64,000 nt of DNA from Candidatus Zhuqueibacterota bacterium (lineage in GTDB: Bacteria > BS750m-G25). The translations under genes and the position numbers were made by a program. The notes under the pieces were generated by a model. That model was given only the letters and a program-made list of their open reading frames with translations. It ran no database searches and was not told where the DNA came from. Location: contig JADHWK010000003.1 of assembly GCA_016783505.1 (NCBI GenBank), positions 1 to 64,000 on the forward strand. The letters run 5' to 3'. Each line of letters begins with the position of its first letter. Position 1 is the first letter of the stretch. Positions 51,764-60,378 of this stretch are shown piece after piece.

Positions 51764-51770
51764 ATATTAT

Positions 51771-52610
51771 TCAAAGAACCACACTTTTATGCCTGGCGGC
51801 GTGGCATTGGATGTTCACCGCCGCCGGCAGGCTGGCGATATGGCAGGGATAGACCTCGATGAAGACGGCCAGGGCGGTGGTTCTACCACCCAAGCCCTGG
51901 GGGCCGATGCCCAGTTTGTTTACATCCTCCAGCCATTCCTTTTCCAGCTTTTCGTAATAAGGATCGGGATGAACGGATCCGATCTCCCTTAAAAGGGCCT
52001 TCTTGGCGATCTGTGTGCATTTGTCGAACGTCCCCCCGATGCCCACCCCCACCACGATGGGGGGACAGGGGTTGGCCCCCGACCGACTGACCCGGTCGAG
52101 CACAAACTGCCGGACGCCCTCAACCCCGTCGGCGGGCTTCAGCATCCACACTTCACTCATGTTTTCGCTGCCACCGCCCTTGGGGGCCATGACAATTCTG
52201 AGCTTATCCCCGGGAACCATTTCTGTCCAGATAACCGCCGGCGTGTTATCGTCGGTGTTCTTTCTCTCCAGAGGATCAGAAAGAATGGATTTCCGCAGAT
52301 ATCCCTCGGTATATCCCTGCCGTACCCCTTCGTTGATAGCTTCTTTCAAGTCCCCGTTCAAGTGGACATCCTGACCTAGCTCCACAAAAAAGACGGCAAA
52401 GCCGGTGTCCTGACAAATGGGCACCCTCTCTTCAGAGGCAATCTTAGCATTTTCCAGAAGCTGGTCCAGAATATTCCTACCGGTAAGGGATTCCTCCCGG
52501 GCCTTGAATGTCTTAAAAGCCTCCACCACATCCTGACCCAGATAGTAATTCGACTCCATACACAGGTTTTTCACCGCTTCGGTAACGGTCTTAACGTCCA
52601 ATTCTCGCAT
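51771..52610 (-). CDS. Class I fumarate hydratase, alpha subunit
   Basis: This 279-residue subunit of the [4Fe-4S] fumarase (or the related L-tartrate dehydratase) has ICQDTGFAVFF, KGGGSENMS, the SGANPCPPIVVGVGIGGTFDKC region with cluster Cys residues, and GPQGLGGRTTALAV. It hydrates fumarate to malate and fits with malate dehydrogenase nearby. The beta subunit, usually the next gene downstream, is missing; the tRNA-remnant island begins only 8 bp beyond the stop codon. The beta subunit must be elsewhere or lost. Confidence 0.9.
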   Translation of the reverse strand: MRELDVKTVTEAVKNLCMESNYYLGQDVVEAFKTFKAREESLTGRNILDQLLENAKIASEERVPICQDTGFAVFFVELGQDVHLNGDLKEAINEGVRQGYTEGYLRKSILSDPLERKNTDDNTPAVIWTEMVPGDKLRIVMAPKGGGSENMSEVWMLKPADGVEGVRQFVLDRVSRSGANPCPPIVVGVGIGGTFDKCTQIAKKALLREIGSVHPDPYYEKLEKEWLEDVNKLGIGPQGLGGRTTALAVFIEVYPCHIASLPAAVNIQCHAARHKSVVL

Positions 52611-52659
52611 TTTGTCCCCGTCAAAATTACCCTGTCAATCGTCTTCAGCAGTTGACCTT

Positions 52660-53316
52660 TTACAACTTATGCTCCAGAACAACAATCTTTCTTTCACCAG
52701 GCAAGGTCTCCTTGGTGATCGAAAATTCTGATGTCCCCGGACGTTCCACATCCTTCTGCCCTTTCAAAAATGGATCGACGGGGGCGATAGGAAATCCCAA
52801 TACCTCGGTCTTGAAGTGCATGGGGATCACCACCCTGGGATTAAGCTGATCCACTACCCGTTTGGCCTCGTCAGCGTTAATGGTGTAAAAGCCCCCCACC
52901 GGGATGAATAGCACATCTACCGTACCGATGGAGGCCACCTCATTTGCGCTGAGAACATGCCCGAGATCACCTAAGTGACACACCCGGAAGCCGTCTACAT
53001 CAAAGCTGAAGATGGTGTTTCCTCCCCGCTCCCTTCCTCTGCTTTGATCGTGATAAGTGGCCACCCCATTGAACACAAATCCCCCAACTTTATAGGTCCC
53101 CACCCCCTTAACCACAGTGGGGCTCCCCTTGAGGCTTTTAACATCGAAGTGGTCGGGGTGCTCGTGGCTCACGATCACCACATCCACCACATCCTCGATC
53201 TTTCCATACCCAACGGCTCCGTCATAGCTTCCTGCTTCATAAGGATCGGTGAGAACCTTGCGACCGTCTTCCGCTTTAATCAAAAAGGCAGAATGGCCCA
53301 ACCAAGTAATTATCAT
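52660..53316 (-). CDS. MBL-fold metal-dependent hydrolase (UPF0173-like)
   Basis: This 218-residue metallo-beta-lactamase-fold hydrolase has WLGHSAFLIKAEDG, the metal motif SHEHPDHFD (HxHxDH), the TYHD and HLGDLGH motifs, and VVIPMHFKTE. The fold and length match the L-ascorbate-6-phosphate lactonase/UPF0173 group; the substrate is not known. The ATG follows GGAGGAAACC. A terminator separates it from malate dehydrogenase. The fumarase gene follows after a 49-bp gap. Confidence 0.9.
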   Translation of the reverse strand: MIITWLGHSAFLIKAEDGRKVLTDPYEAGSYDGAVGYGKIEDVVDVVIVSHEHPDHFDVKSLKGSPTVVKGVGTYKVGGFVFNGVATYHDQSRGRERGGNTIFSFDVDGFRVCHLGDLGHVLSANEVASIGTVDVLFIPVGGFYTINADEAKRVVDQLNPRVVIPMHFKTEVLGFPIAPVDPFLKGQKDVERPGTSEFSITKETLPGERKIVVLEHKL

Positions 53317-53379
53317 GGTTTCCTCCTTAATTCTTGCCCATTAAAGATACGGAAATGAGGGAATAATATCAAGTATTTT

Positions 53380-53416
53380 TTTAATTAAAAGGGAGGATCC
53401 TAACTGAGATCCTCCC
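53380..53416 (-). terminator. Rho-independent terminator after mdh
   Basis: GGGAGGATC (53391-53399) and GATCCTCCC (53408-53416) form a 9-bp stem, followed on the minus strand by TTTTAATT. It closes the rplU-rpmA-mdh transcript. Confidence 0.85.
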
Positions 53417-53446
53417 TGGTTTAGACCCTTGATATTAACTTACCAA

Positions 53447-54382
53447 TTATAGCTTTGTTTCAGCCGCTGTTTTCTTGACGGCCTCAAGGGTATTGGCCAA
53501 CAAAGCCTTTTCATCCTCGGTCAGCTTAATTTCAATGACCTTCTCCACCCCACCGGCCCCGATGATCACAGGGACACCGATGAAATAGCCATCAATTCCG
53601 TATTCCCCCTCACACAGAGCGGCGCAGGGAAGAACCCGTTTCTTGTCCTTCAGGTAGGCCTCGGCCATCTCGGTCGCGCTGCCGGCCGGGCTAAAATAGG
53701 CACTGCCATTGGCCAGTAGTTTTACAATCTCAGTACCGGCTTTTCTTGTCCGGTCCACGATGGCGTCAATCTTTTCCTGGGACAGGAAGTGATCCAGGGG
53801 AACCCCGCCGATGGAAGCCAGCCGGGGCAGGGGAACCATGGTAGGGCCGTGCCCACCCATGACGGTAGCGGAAATATCCTGGACGGAAAGCCCGGTCTCC
53901 ATGGCCACAAACGCCCGGAAGCGAGCGGTGTCCAAGGCTCCCGCCATCCCCACGACGCGGTTCTTAGGAAATCCGGTGATCTTATAGAAAGCGTAAACCA
54001 TGGCATCTAAGGGATTGGTCAGAATAATGTTGAAGGCATCCTGGCAGTAGCGCTTCACGTTCTCCGCTACCTTGGTGATAATCTTGATGTTCACATCAAG
54101 CAGGTCTTCCCGGCTCATCCCCGGCTTTCGGGGAACCCCGGCCGTCACGATGATAACGTCCGATCCGGCGATCTCCTCCCAGTTACTGGTCCCGGTTATC
54201 GCACAATCGTATCCATCGTGGGGGGTAGTCTGGGAGATGTCCAGAGCCTTGCCCTTTACAAAACCTTCCTTTTTAGGAATGTCCACTATCACAGCATCGC
54301 CCAGTTCCTTTTGGGCGATGAGCAGGGCTAAGATACCCCCAATCTGACCCCCACCGATAACCGTGATCTTCTTTCTCGCCAT
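53447..54382 (-). CDS. mdh: Malate dehydrogenase
   Basis: This 311-residue NAD-dependent enzyme of the LDH-like malate dehydrogenase group interconverts malate and oxaloacetate. It has the dinucleotide-binding loop VIGGGQIGGILA (~8-19), VDIPKKEG, the VTAGVPRKPGMSREDLL mobile loop with substrate-binding Arg residues, TNPLDAMVYA, GMAGALDTARFR and the catalytic His in MGGHGPTMVPL. The ATG follows GGAGAAAGGT. It begins 21 bp after rpmA, an unusual pairing with ribosomal protein genes, and shares their promoter. Confidence 0.97.
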   Translation of the reverse strand: MARKKITVIGGGQIGGILALLIAQKELGDAVIVDIPKKEGFVKGKALDISQTTPHDGYDCAITGTSNWEEIAGSDVIIVTAGVPRKPGMSREDLLDVNIKIITKVAENVKRYCQDAFNIILTNPLDAMVYAFYKITGFPKNRVVGMAGALDTARFRAFVAMETGLSVQDISATVMGGHGPTMVPLPRLASIGGVPLDHFLSQEKIDAIVDRTRKAGTEIVKLLANGSAYFSPAGSATEMAEAYLKDKKRVLPCAALCEGEYGIDGYFIGVPVIIGAGGVEKVIEIKLTEDEKALLANTLEAVKKTAAETKL

Positions 54383-54403
54383 ACCTTTCTCCTTTCCCGC
54401 TTT

Positions 54404-54655
54404 TTAACTATATACACTGACGACTTTCTTTCTTCCCCCCCTTTTTTCAAACTTCACCACCCCATCGCTGAGGGCAAACAGGGTGTCATCACCGCCCCGT
54501 CTGACGTTGACACCGGGGTGAAACTTAGTCCCCCGCTGGCGCACCAGAATGTGGCCCGCTCGTACCCGCTGGCCGCCAAAACGCTTCACCCCCAGCATCT
54601 TGGGCTGTGAGTCCCGGCCATTGCGGGAACTTCCCATACCTTTTTTATGAGCCAT
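54404..54655 (-). CDS. rpmA: Ribosomal protein L27
   Basis: This 83-residue protein of the large subunit begins [31 protein letters not shown], the L27 signature, followed by [11 protein letters not shown]-type sequence. Its N-terminal tail reaches the peptidyl-transferase centre. There is no cleavable N-terminal extension of the Firmicute type. It follows rplU as usual. Confidence 0.98.
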   Translation of the reverse strand: MAHKKGMGSSRNGRDSQPKMLGVKRFGGQRVRAGHILVRQRGTKFHPGVNVRRGGDDTLFALSDGVVKFEKRGGRKKVVSVYS

Positions 54656-54832
54656 TTCTCTACCTAACTTTACACATAAATTTTATGCAACAATTCAGCC
54701 ACTTCAGTTGGGCACCTGACCGATATTCTTCCCACTGATATTCAGATATAATGATAAACTTTTCCTCACTAATCTATTATTCCAATTGCCCCGAACCGCC
54801 GGGGATAAGTTATTTCCTTAGTGTCTTTGTGG
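54656..54832. repeat. rplU-rpmA gap with dispersed repeats
   Basis: It holds a family B-like element at ~54704-54724, an ACTGATATTC repeat piece, and a CTTAGTGTCTTTGTGGCT end sequence abutting the rplU stop. Confidence 0.6.
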
Positions 54833-55147
54833 CTAAATTGATGCTATTTTGTCAATTTTCAAAACAGAATATCCCTGCCGGTGCCCCTTTTTGACCCGAT
54901 ACCCCTTCCGCCGTTTCTTCTTGAAGACGATCACCTTCTTGTCGCGGCCGTGTTCTAGGATAGTAGCTTCCACCCGGGCCTTGGGGAGGGTGGGGCTGCC
55001 TATCTTAACCCCATTCTCCGAAGACAGAAGCATCACCCGGTCAAAGGTTACCTTTTCCCCCACTTCCCCCGGCAACCGAGGGACCTTAACCTGTTCTTCC
55101 TCGGAAATCTTAAACTGTTTTCCGGCGATCTCTACAATAGAATACAT
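54833..55147 (-). CDS. rplU: Ribosomal protein L21
   Basis: This ~104-residue protein of the large subunit has IVEIAGKQFKISEEEQVKVPRL and the C-terminal signature VIVFKKKRRKGYRVKKGHRQGYSVLKI. The frame can begin at a GTG at 55156; the ATG at 55147 is preferred because it matches the family start (MYAIVE-like). It has its own promoter just after the RNase G gene. Confidence 0.97.
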   Translation of the reverse strand: MYSIVEIAGKQFKISEEEQVKVPRLPGEVGEKVTFDRVMLLSSENGVKIGSPTLPKARVEATILEHGRDKKVIVFKKKRRKGYRVKKGHRQGYSVLKIDKIASI

Positions 55148-55174
55148 AAGAACCACTTCAACATTTCCGGGCTA

Positions 55175-55203
55175 AATATACGGATTTTTAGACTTTTTGT
55201 CAA
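55175..55203 (-). promoter_or_regulatory. Sigma-70 promoter for rplU-rpmA-mdh
   Basis: TTGACA (55198-55203), a 17-bp spacer and TATATT (55175-55180) lie on the minus strand, starting 10 bp beyond the RNase G stop codon. Confidence 0.85.
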
Positions 55204-55213
55204 GCTCTAAATA

Positions 55214-56719
55214 TCAGGTTTGTTCCTTTTCTGGGCTCTTAGAGAGGGTTTGGAATTCCTCCATCTTCAAGGATTCATCGGTTACGATCCTAATCCTCAT
55301 CCGGTATTTCCACATCCATCCCATAGCCCGACTGCGAATCCCTTCCTTGAGGTATTCGGCCAATTCCGGATGGACGTGGATTTCCACCGATCGCCCCTTG
55401 GATTTCGACCTGAAACTTTGAATCCAACGTTCGATCTTGGTGGTCACCGTCTCCTTGGAGACCACCATGCCGCTGCCCTGACAGGTGGGACAGGGTTCAT
55501 TAAAGGTATGGATCAGGCTGGGGCGCACCCGCTCCCGGGTGATCTCCAAAAGCCCAAACTTATTGATGGGTAATATCTCATGTTGCGAACGGTCCTTCTT
55601 CAGTTCCTTGACCACTTCATTGTAGACCTTCTTCCGGTTCTTCTCCGCCATCATATCAATAAAATCCACTACGATGATACCACCCAGATCACGCAGCCTG
55701 ATCTGGCGACAGACCTCCCTGGCCGCTTTAAGATTAACCCGAAGGGCGTTGGTTTCATAGCCCTCTTTGCCCGAATACTTACCACTGTTGACGTCAATGG
55801 TCACCAAAGCCTCGGTCTGTTCGATGACGAGATACCCACCCCCCCGCAGCCATACCTTTCTCTCCAGGCTTTTTTCAATATCCCTTTCAATCTTGAAGGC
55901 GTCGAAAAGCGGAAGGGCATTTTTATAATATTCAATTTTTTCCAGAAGATGGGATCCCACCGATTTAAGGTAGCTTTTAATCTCCCTTAGGAGTTTTTTA
56001 TCGTCAACCACCGTCCGGTCTACGTCGGTGGTGAACAGATCCCTGATGATGCTGGAGGCCATTCCCATATCCTTATGGATTAGTGCCGGGGTCTCAGTCC
56101 TCCCGATCTTTCGTTTAATTTTGTTCCATGTTTTAAGCAGAGCTTCCAGATCCTTGAACAGCACATCCTTCTGCTGACTTTCGGAAACAGTGCGGGCGAT
56201 TAAGCCAAAACCGTCCGGTCTAATCTTCTGGATCAATCGCTTCAACCTGGTCTTTTCGGCATAATCGCCGATCTTCCTGGATACCCCAACGTGTTTGGCA
56301 TTGGGCATCAGCACCAGGAAACGACCGGGTATGGAAATCTGAGCGGTGAGGCGGGGGCCCTTTCCCCCCAAGGGCTCCTTAATGATCTGCACCACCATAT
56401 CCTGTCCGCGCCGAATCGGGGGGCTTCCGACCTCAGCCCGTCCTTCAGCACCCGTCACCTCGGCATCGGCCAAGAAGCTGAGCTCACGTCCAAACCTTCC
56501 CATCTCAGAAAAGGGTAAAAAAGCTTCCTGTTCCAGGCCGATGTCCACAAAGGCGGCCTTGATTCCACCTAAAACCCGGGTCGCTTTACCCTTATAAATA
56601 TCCCCTAAAATGCGCTCTTTTTCCGGTCTTTCCACAAAGAGCTCCACCAGTCTGTCGTCCTCGAGGATAGCGATACGCGTCTCACTGGCGGTCACATTGA
56701 TTACAATCTCTTTTTTCAT
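55214..56719 (-). CDS. rng: Ribonuclease G/E family endoribonuclease
   Basis: This 501-residue RNase G-type enzyme cleaves single-stranded RNA and helps mature rRNA and decay mRNA. It has an S1-like region (DIYKGKATRVLGGIKAAFVDIGLEQEAFLP), catalytic Asp residues in VTIDVNSGK and GGIIVVDFIDM, and the zinc-link CPTCQGSG. No long C-terminal degradosome scaffold of the RNase E type is present. It lies upstream of rplU, a common arrangement. The radical SAM gene is ~1 kb upstream behind a repeat-filled gap. Confidence 0.95.
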   Translation of the reverse strand: MKKEIVINVTASETRIAILEDDRLVELFVERPEKERILGDIYKGKATRVLGGIKAAFVDIGLEQEAFLPFSEMGRFGRELSFLADAEVTGAEGRAEVGSPPIRRGQDMVVQIIKEPLGGKGPRLTAQISIPGRFLVLMPNAKHVGVSRKIGDYAEKTRLKRLIQKIRPDGFGLIARTVSESQQKDVLFKDLEALLKTWNKIKRKIGRTETPALIHKDMGMASSIIRDLFTTDVDRTVVDDKKLLREIKSYLKSVGSHLLEKIEYYKNALPLFDAFKIERDIEKSLERKVWLRGGGYLVIEQTEALVTIDVNSGKYSGKEGYETNALRVNLKAAREVCRQIRLRDLGGIIVVDFIDMMAEKNRKKVYNEVVKELKKDRSQHEILPINKFGLLEITRERVRPSLIHTFNEPCPTCQGSGMVVSKETVTTKIERWIQSFRSKSKGRSVEIHVHPELAEYLKEGIRSRAMGWMWKYRMRIRIVTDESLKMEEFQTLSKSPEKEQT

Positions 56720-57696
56720 CAGCAGTCCACTTTCTTAGCTATAGGAATATTGCAATTTCTAAATAGATGTAGCCGTACCCTTTATGGGTGCGAAGTTACA
56801 AATTCACTCAGGCGCCTGGGCCTGTGGCAGAACTATCGCGATTGATAATTTAGGGGTTATGTTTAGAACCGCTCTAAAGAGCGGTTCTGGTTAAATACTT
56901 GTTAAAGAAAGCCTTAACCAGAACTTTATCCCGATGCTTCGGGATAGGTTTTGGCCCTTGCCGAGCAGGCAAGATCTTCAGACGGAAAATCAATGATCTC
57001 TAAGTTGTGCCACAGATCCGCCTGACTGACCGCAGGTATAAAGCCTGCGACTACATCCATTATGATAAAAAATGAAGAAACAAGAATTTTGAACACTTAG
57101 GTTTACTCAGAATTTAGTTTTTTAAACTTAGCAATTTTCAATGCTCGTCGGGGAAGTTGTCTTCCCCGACAAAACCGTTGCCATAGATTTCCGATGGGTT
57201 TTGGAGTGCATCCCGAACCTTCGGGATGCATACAATCGGATTTTGAGCTCTGCTCCGATGTTGTCATTCTGACCCCGATTTATCGGGGTGAAGGGTCTCA
57301 GAGATTCTCAGAATGACAGTGCCGAAGGGCCAGAATAATACTCCCATTGGCTCGTTTTGGAGTGCAACCTGTCAGTGACCCGTTTTGGGATCGGTCAGGA
57401 AAGCTTGCTTTTGCCAGTAAAAATTCCAAATAGTGACCTAACCCGTTACGGGCTTCCAAAACCAACCTAAGCTTCGAAAAATTTTATACTATTCCACAGA
57501 CACCGTTACAAACGGTGTCTGATCAATTGCGCTGGAATAATGGATGAATGAATAGATAAATGGATAAACGGATAGATGGATAAACAATTATCCAATTATC
57601 CAACTATCCAATCCTCTCTTCCAACCATCCAACCTTCCATCATTCCCTACGGGCTGTAGGCCATTATTCCATTGCTCCATTACTCCATTCGGAACA
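56720..57696. repeat. Large repeat nest between the radical SAM and RNase G genes
   Basis: This 977-bp non-coding stretch holds many perfect hairpins: AGAACCGCTC/GAGCGGTTCT (~56856-56879), ATCCCGATGCTTCGGGAT (56928-56945), GTCGGGGAAG/CTTCCCCGAC (~57148-57171), TGCATCCCGA/TCGGGATGCA (57207-57230), CCCCGATTTATCGGGG (57273-57288) inside TGTCATTCTGA/TCAGAATGACA, and CAGACACCGTT/AACGGTGTCTG (~57497-57521). It ends in GGATA-type and TTCCA-type tandem units (57540-57690). Positions 57140-57437 form the left copy of the direct repeat listed separately. Confidence 0.75.
57140..57437. repeat. Long direct repeat, left copy
   Basis: This ~300-bp stretch begins AATGCTCGTCGG and ends TTCCAAATAGTGAC. It matches 60379-60622 along most of its length, with a ~45-bp segment and part of the TGTCATTCTGA hairpin absent from the right copy. 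Shared blocks include CTTCCCCGACAAAA, CATCCCGAACCTTCG, CAGAATAATACT and GCTTTTGCCAGTA. Confidence 0.8.
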
Positions 57697-60276
57697 CTAA
57701 ACCCCATCCATGGGGTCGAGCAGTTGTCCCCCCTTTAGAATTAAGAACTTTGTTCTGGTGATGGAAAAATTTAAAAAAGTATCGGGGTCCAGATCGGGAA
57801 ACAGCCCGGCCAGCACCCCTTCCACCCTCGCTGACCGACCATCAACCGATACCATTTTCAATCCCAGGGTGTGATCCTTCAGGTTAATGGTGATATCCCG
57901 GACAAAAGGTCGAACATCATTGAATTGATCTTGGGCCTTCCTCCATTTGGGAACCCAAACCTGGGTCTTACCCAAAAACGTATTTATACGTTTGGGACAC
58001 TCCCCTTCTTTTACCCCCCCATCAAGACCGGAAAGTATCACCCCATACTCCGCATAATTTAAGGTCTGGGATAAGGAGGGGGTCTTAAGATCAATGGGTT
58101 CTAAGTCCAAGACCTTTAAGCCCTCAGGCAGGATCAAATTAAGGCAAGCTATGATATCTACTGAGGTTGCCTCCTTCAGCAGAACGTCCAAATATTCGTT
58201 ATCCGAGGTGTATCCCAATGGCAAAGGGGGCCCGAACGAGAGCCGGGGACGGGGGTGAAATCCCCGGGAAGTGGCTACCGGAATGCGGGCCCTTCGCAGC
58301 GCCCTTTCTATGATGCGCACCATATCCAAATGGGGGATGAATCGCATCAACCCCTTTTTATGAAACTTAATCCTAATCTTCTGTGGAGCCCTAACTTTCC
58401 TGTCTTCTGCCAAGGGGATCTGCCCTCGGGGCCGTTCCCAGTCTTTCTTCCCCTGGATGACCCTTTTCCCGGCCCCCTCCATCAGTCCACAACAGTGGCA
58501 CCCCAAGCGACAGTCTTCGGTTACCCGGCCTTCCCGGGCCCTCATCCTCTCCTGCCATAGAAAGTCCCTGGTCACCCCTTTTACGATATGCTCCCAGGGG
58601 AGTGTTTCTTTCTCCCCAATCTCCCTGGTATAGGTAATTGAATCAACGCCGGATCGGTTGAACGCCCCCTGCCACCGATCAAATTTAAACTGATCGCTCC
58701 AGGCCTCCAATCGGGCCCCTTGTTGCCACACCAAATAGATCACCTTGGATAGCTTTCGGTCCCCCCGGGCCAGCACCGCCTCAATGAAGGAAAGCTCCGG
58801 GCTCCGCCATTTGAGCTTAATCTTCCTCGACCTGATTTTTTCTTTTAGATAATTTATCTTTTCCCGAAGTTTAGCCATCGAATCCTGTCTTTCCCAGCCA
58901 AAGGGGGTGTTGGGTTTGGGGACAAAGGGGGAAATGGACAGGTGAACCTTATCACCACCAAAGTTCCGACCCAGCCGGGTCACCTTAACCAACAACCCCA
59001 CGATAGCATTCAGGTCATCCTGGGTTTCCTCTGGAAGTCCGATCATGAAATAGAGCTTCACCCCATTCCAGCCGTGCTGGAAGGCCAGTGTCACCGCCGA
59101 TAACAGCTCTTCTTCGGTATTGTTTTTATTTATGGAGTCCCGCATCCGCTGGCTGCCCGCCTCGGGGGCGAAGGTGAGGCCGGATTTCTTCCCCCCGGTG
59201 GCCAGGCCCGCCATTTCTTCGGTAAAGGTATCCGGCCTAAGGGAAGGGAAAGACAGGGTCACATTTTTACCCTTAAGAGTTTCCGCCAATCCCGGGAGCA
59301 AACGGCCCAAGTCGCTGTAATCCGAAGTGGATAGTGAGACTAAGGAAACCTCTTCATACCCCGTATTTTCGATAGTAGCTATGGTCTGTCTGATCAGATC
59401 CTCCACCGACCGTTCCCTTAAGGGGCGATAGAGAAAACCGGCGTTGCAGAAGCGGCAGCCCCGGGTGCAGCCCCGCATGATCTCCAGTGATAACCGGTCG
59501 TGAACGGCCCCGATCAGGGGAACGACAGGTCTGTCAGGATAATTTTCAGCCTTCAAGGGTTCGGCTCTGCGGGCCTGAATTAGGCCCAGACGGGGGCGCA
59601 GAGGTTTAATCCCCACAGATTTCCCCTCACTCCCATACTTTGGCCGGTAAAATTTGGGCACGTAAACCCCTGGAATTTGGGACAGAGCCAGCAGGGTGCC
59701 TTCACGGTCCCGCTTTTTAGATTTTACCCCCTTCAAAACTTGAACGATCTCCAGAACGGCGCTTTCCCCCTCCCCGATCAGAAATCCGTCGAAAAAATCG
59801 GCCATCGGCTCCGGGTTATAGGCGCAGGGTCCCCCACCGATGACCATTGGGTCATCTTCCCCCCGATCTTTGGCCCATACGGGAATATCCCCCAGGTCCA
59901 GCATGTTCAGGATGTCGGGATAATGCAATTCATATTGCAGGGTAAAGCCGATGAGATCAAATCTCTTCAAAGGGGTCTTCGTTTCTAAACTAAACAAGGG
60001 GATTTTCCTTTTTCGGAGCTTCTCCTCCATATCGGCCCATGGGGCGTAGACCCGTTCGCAGGCGAGGTCTTTTTCCTTGTTCAAAATGTGATAGAGAATT
60101 TGAAATCCCAGATATGACATCCCGATCTCATACACATCGGGAAAGGCTAGTGCTATCCTGAGGGTCACCCTGCGGGGGTCCTTGATGATGACGTTCATCT
60201 CGTTTCCGATGTAACGCCCTGGCTTCTGCACCCGGGGCAGGATCTCCCTTTCAACGATATCCCATAATTCAGACAT
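57697..60276 (-). CDS. B12-binding-type radical SAM protein (TIGR03960) fused to TIGR03936 domain
   Basis: This 859-residue protein has an N-terminal cobalamin-binding-like region (TLRIALAFPDVYEIGMSYLGFQILYHILN ... DLIGFTLQYELHYPDILNML ... IGGGPCAYNPEPMADFFDGFLIGEGE). A radical SAM domain follows with the cluster motif RGCTRGCRFCNAGF (CxxxCxxC, ~265-278), and then a C-terminal DUF2344/TIGR03936 domain (RIKFHKKGLMRFIPHLDMVRIIERALRRARIP, FHPRPRLSFGPPLPLGYTSDNEY). Some genomes encode the two halves separately. The conserved neighbourhood with RNase G, L21 and L27 suggests a role in RNA or ribosome biology, but the substrate is not known. Two long direct repeats flank the gene. Confidence 0.93.
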   Translation of the reverse strand: MSELWDIVEREILPRVQKPGRYIGNEMNVIIKDPRRVTLRIALAFPDVYEIGMSYLGFQILYHILNKEKDLACERVYAPWADMEEKLRKRKIPLFSLETKTPLKRFDLIGFTLQYELHYPDILNMLDLGDIPVWAKDRGEDDPMVIGGGPCAYNPEPMADFFDGFLIGEGESAVLEIVQVLKGVKSKKRDREGTLLALSQIPGVYVPKFYRPKYGSEGKSVGIKPLRPRLGLIQARRAEPLKAENYPDRPVVPLIGAVHDRLSLEIMRGCTRGCRFCNAGFLYRPLRERSVEDLIRQTIATIENTGYEEVSLVSLSTSDYSDLGRLLPGLAETLKGKNVTLSFPSLRPDTFTEEMAGLATGGKKSGLTFAPEAGSQRMRDSINKNNTEEELLSAVTLAFQHGWNGVKLYFMIGLPEETQDDLNAIVGLLVKVTRLGRNFGGDKVHLSISPFVPKPNTPFGWERQDSMAKLREKINYLKEKIRSRKIKLKWRSPELSFIEAVLARGDRKLSKVIYLVWQQGARLEAWSDQFKFDRWQGAFNRSGVDSITYTREIGEKETLPWEHIVKGVTRDFLWQERMRAREGRVTEDCRLGCHCCGLMEGAGKRVIQGKKDWERPRGQIPLAEDRKVRAPQKIRIKFHKKGLMRFIPHLDMVRIIERALRRARIPVATSRGFHPRPRLSFGPPLPLGYTSDNEYLDVLLKEATSVDIIACLNLILPEGLKVLDLEPIDLKTPSLSQTLNYAEYGVILSGLDGGVKEGECPKRINTFLGKTQVWVPKWRKAQDQFNDVRPFVRDITINLKDHTLGLKMVSVDGRSARVEGVLAGLFPDLDPDTFLNFSITRTKFLILKGGQLLDPMDGV

Positions 60277-60294
60277 TTATCAACGATAACGTTA

Positions 60295-60312
60295 GTGTTA
60301 ATTTTAACACTT
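60295..60312. repeat. Palindrome upstream of the radical SAM gene
   Basis: AGTGTTAATTTTAACACT is a perfect palindrome lying between the -10 element and the start codon. It could be an operator. Confidence 0.55.
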
Positions 60313-60317
60313 ATGTA

Positions 60318-60346
60318 AAGATAACAAAATTTTGAAAAATAATCAA
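60318..60346 (-). promoter_or_regulatory. Sigma-70 promoter for the radical SAM gene
   Basis: TTGATT (60341-60346), a 17-bp spacer and TATCTT (60318-60323) lie on the minus strand about 40 bp before the start codon. Confidence 0.75.
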
Positions 60347-60377
60347 CAAAAAAGGGGCGGATAATTTATCCAGCCCT
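60347..60377 (-). terminator. Rho-independent terminator
   Basis: On the minus strand, GGGCTGGATAA and TTATCCGCCCC form a stem followed by TTTTTT. It ends the transcript of the 60640-61176 gene just before the radical SAM promoter. Confidence 0.8.
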
Positions 60378-60378
60378 T

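Noticed and set aside
48304-51770. Prophage
   Set aside because: There is no integrase, terminase, capsid, portal or tail gene; only tRNA-derived repeats and a few accessory genes.
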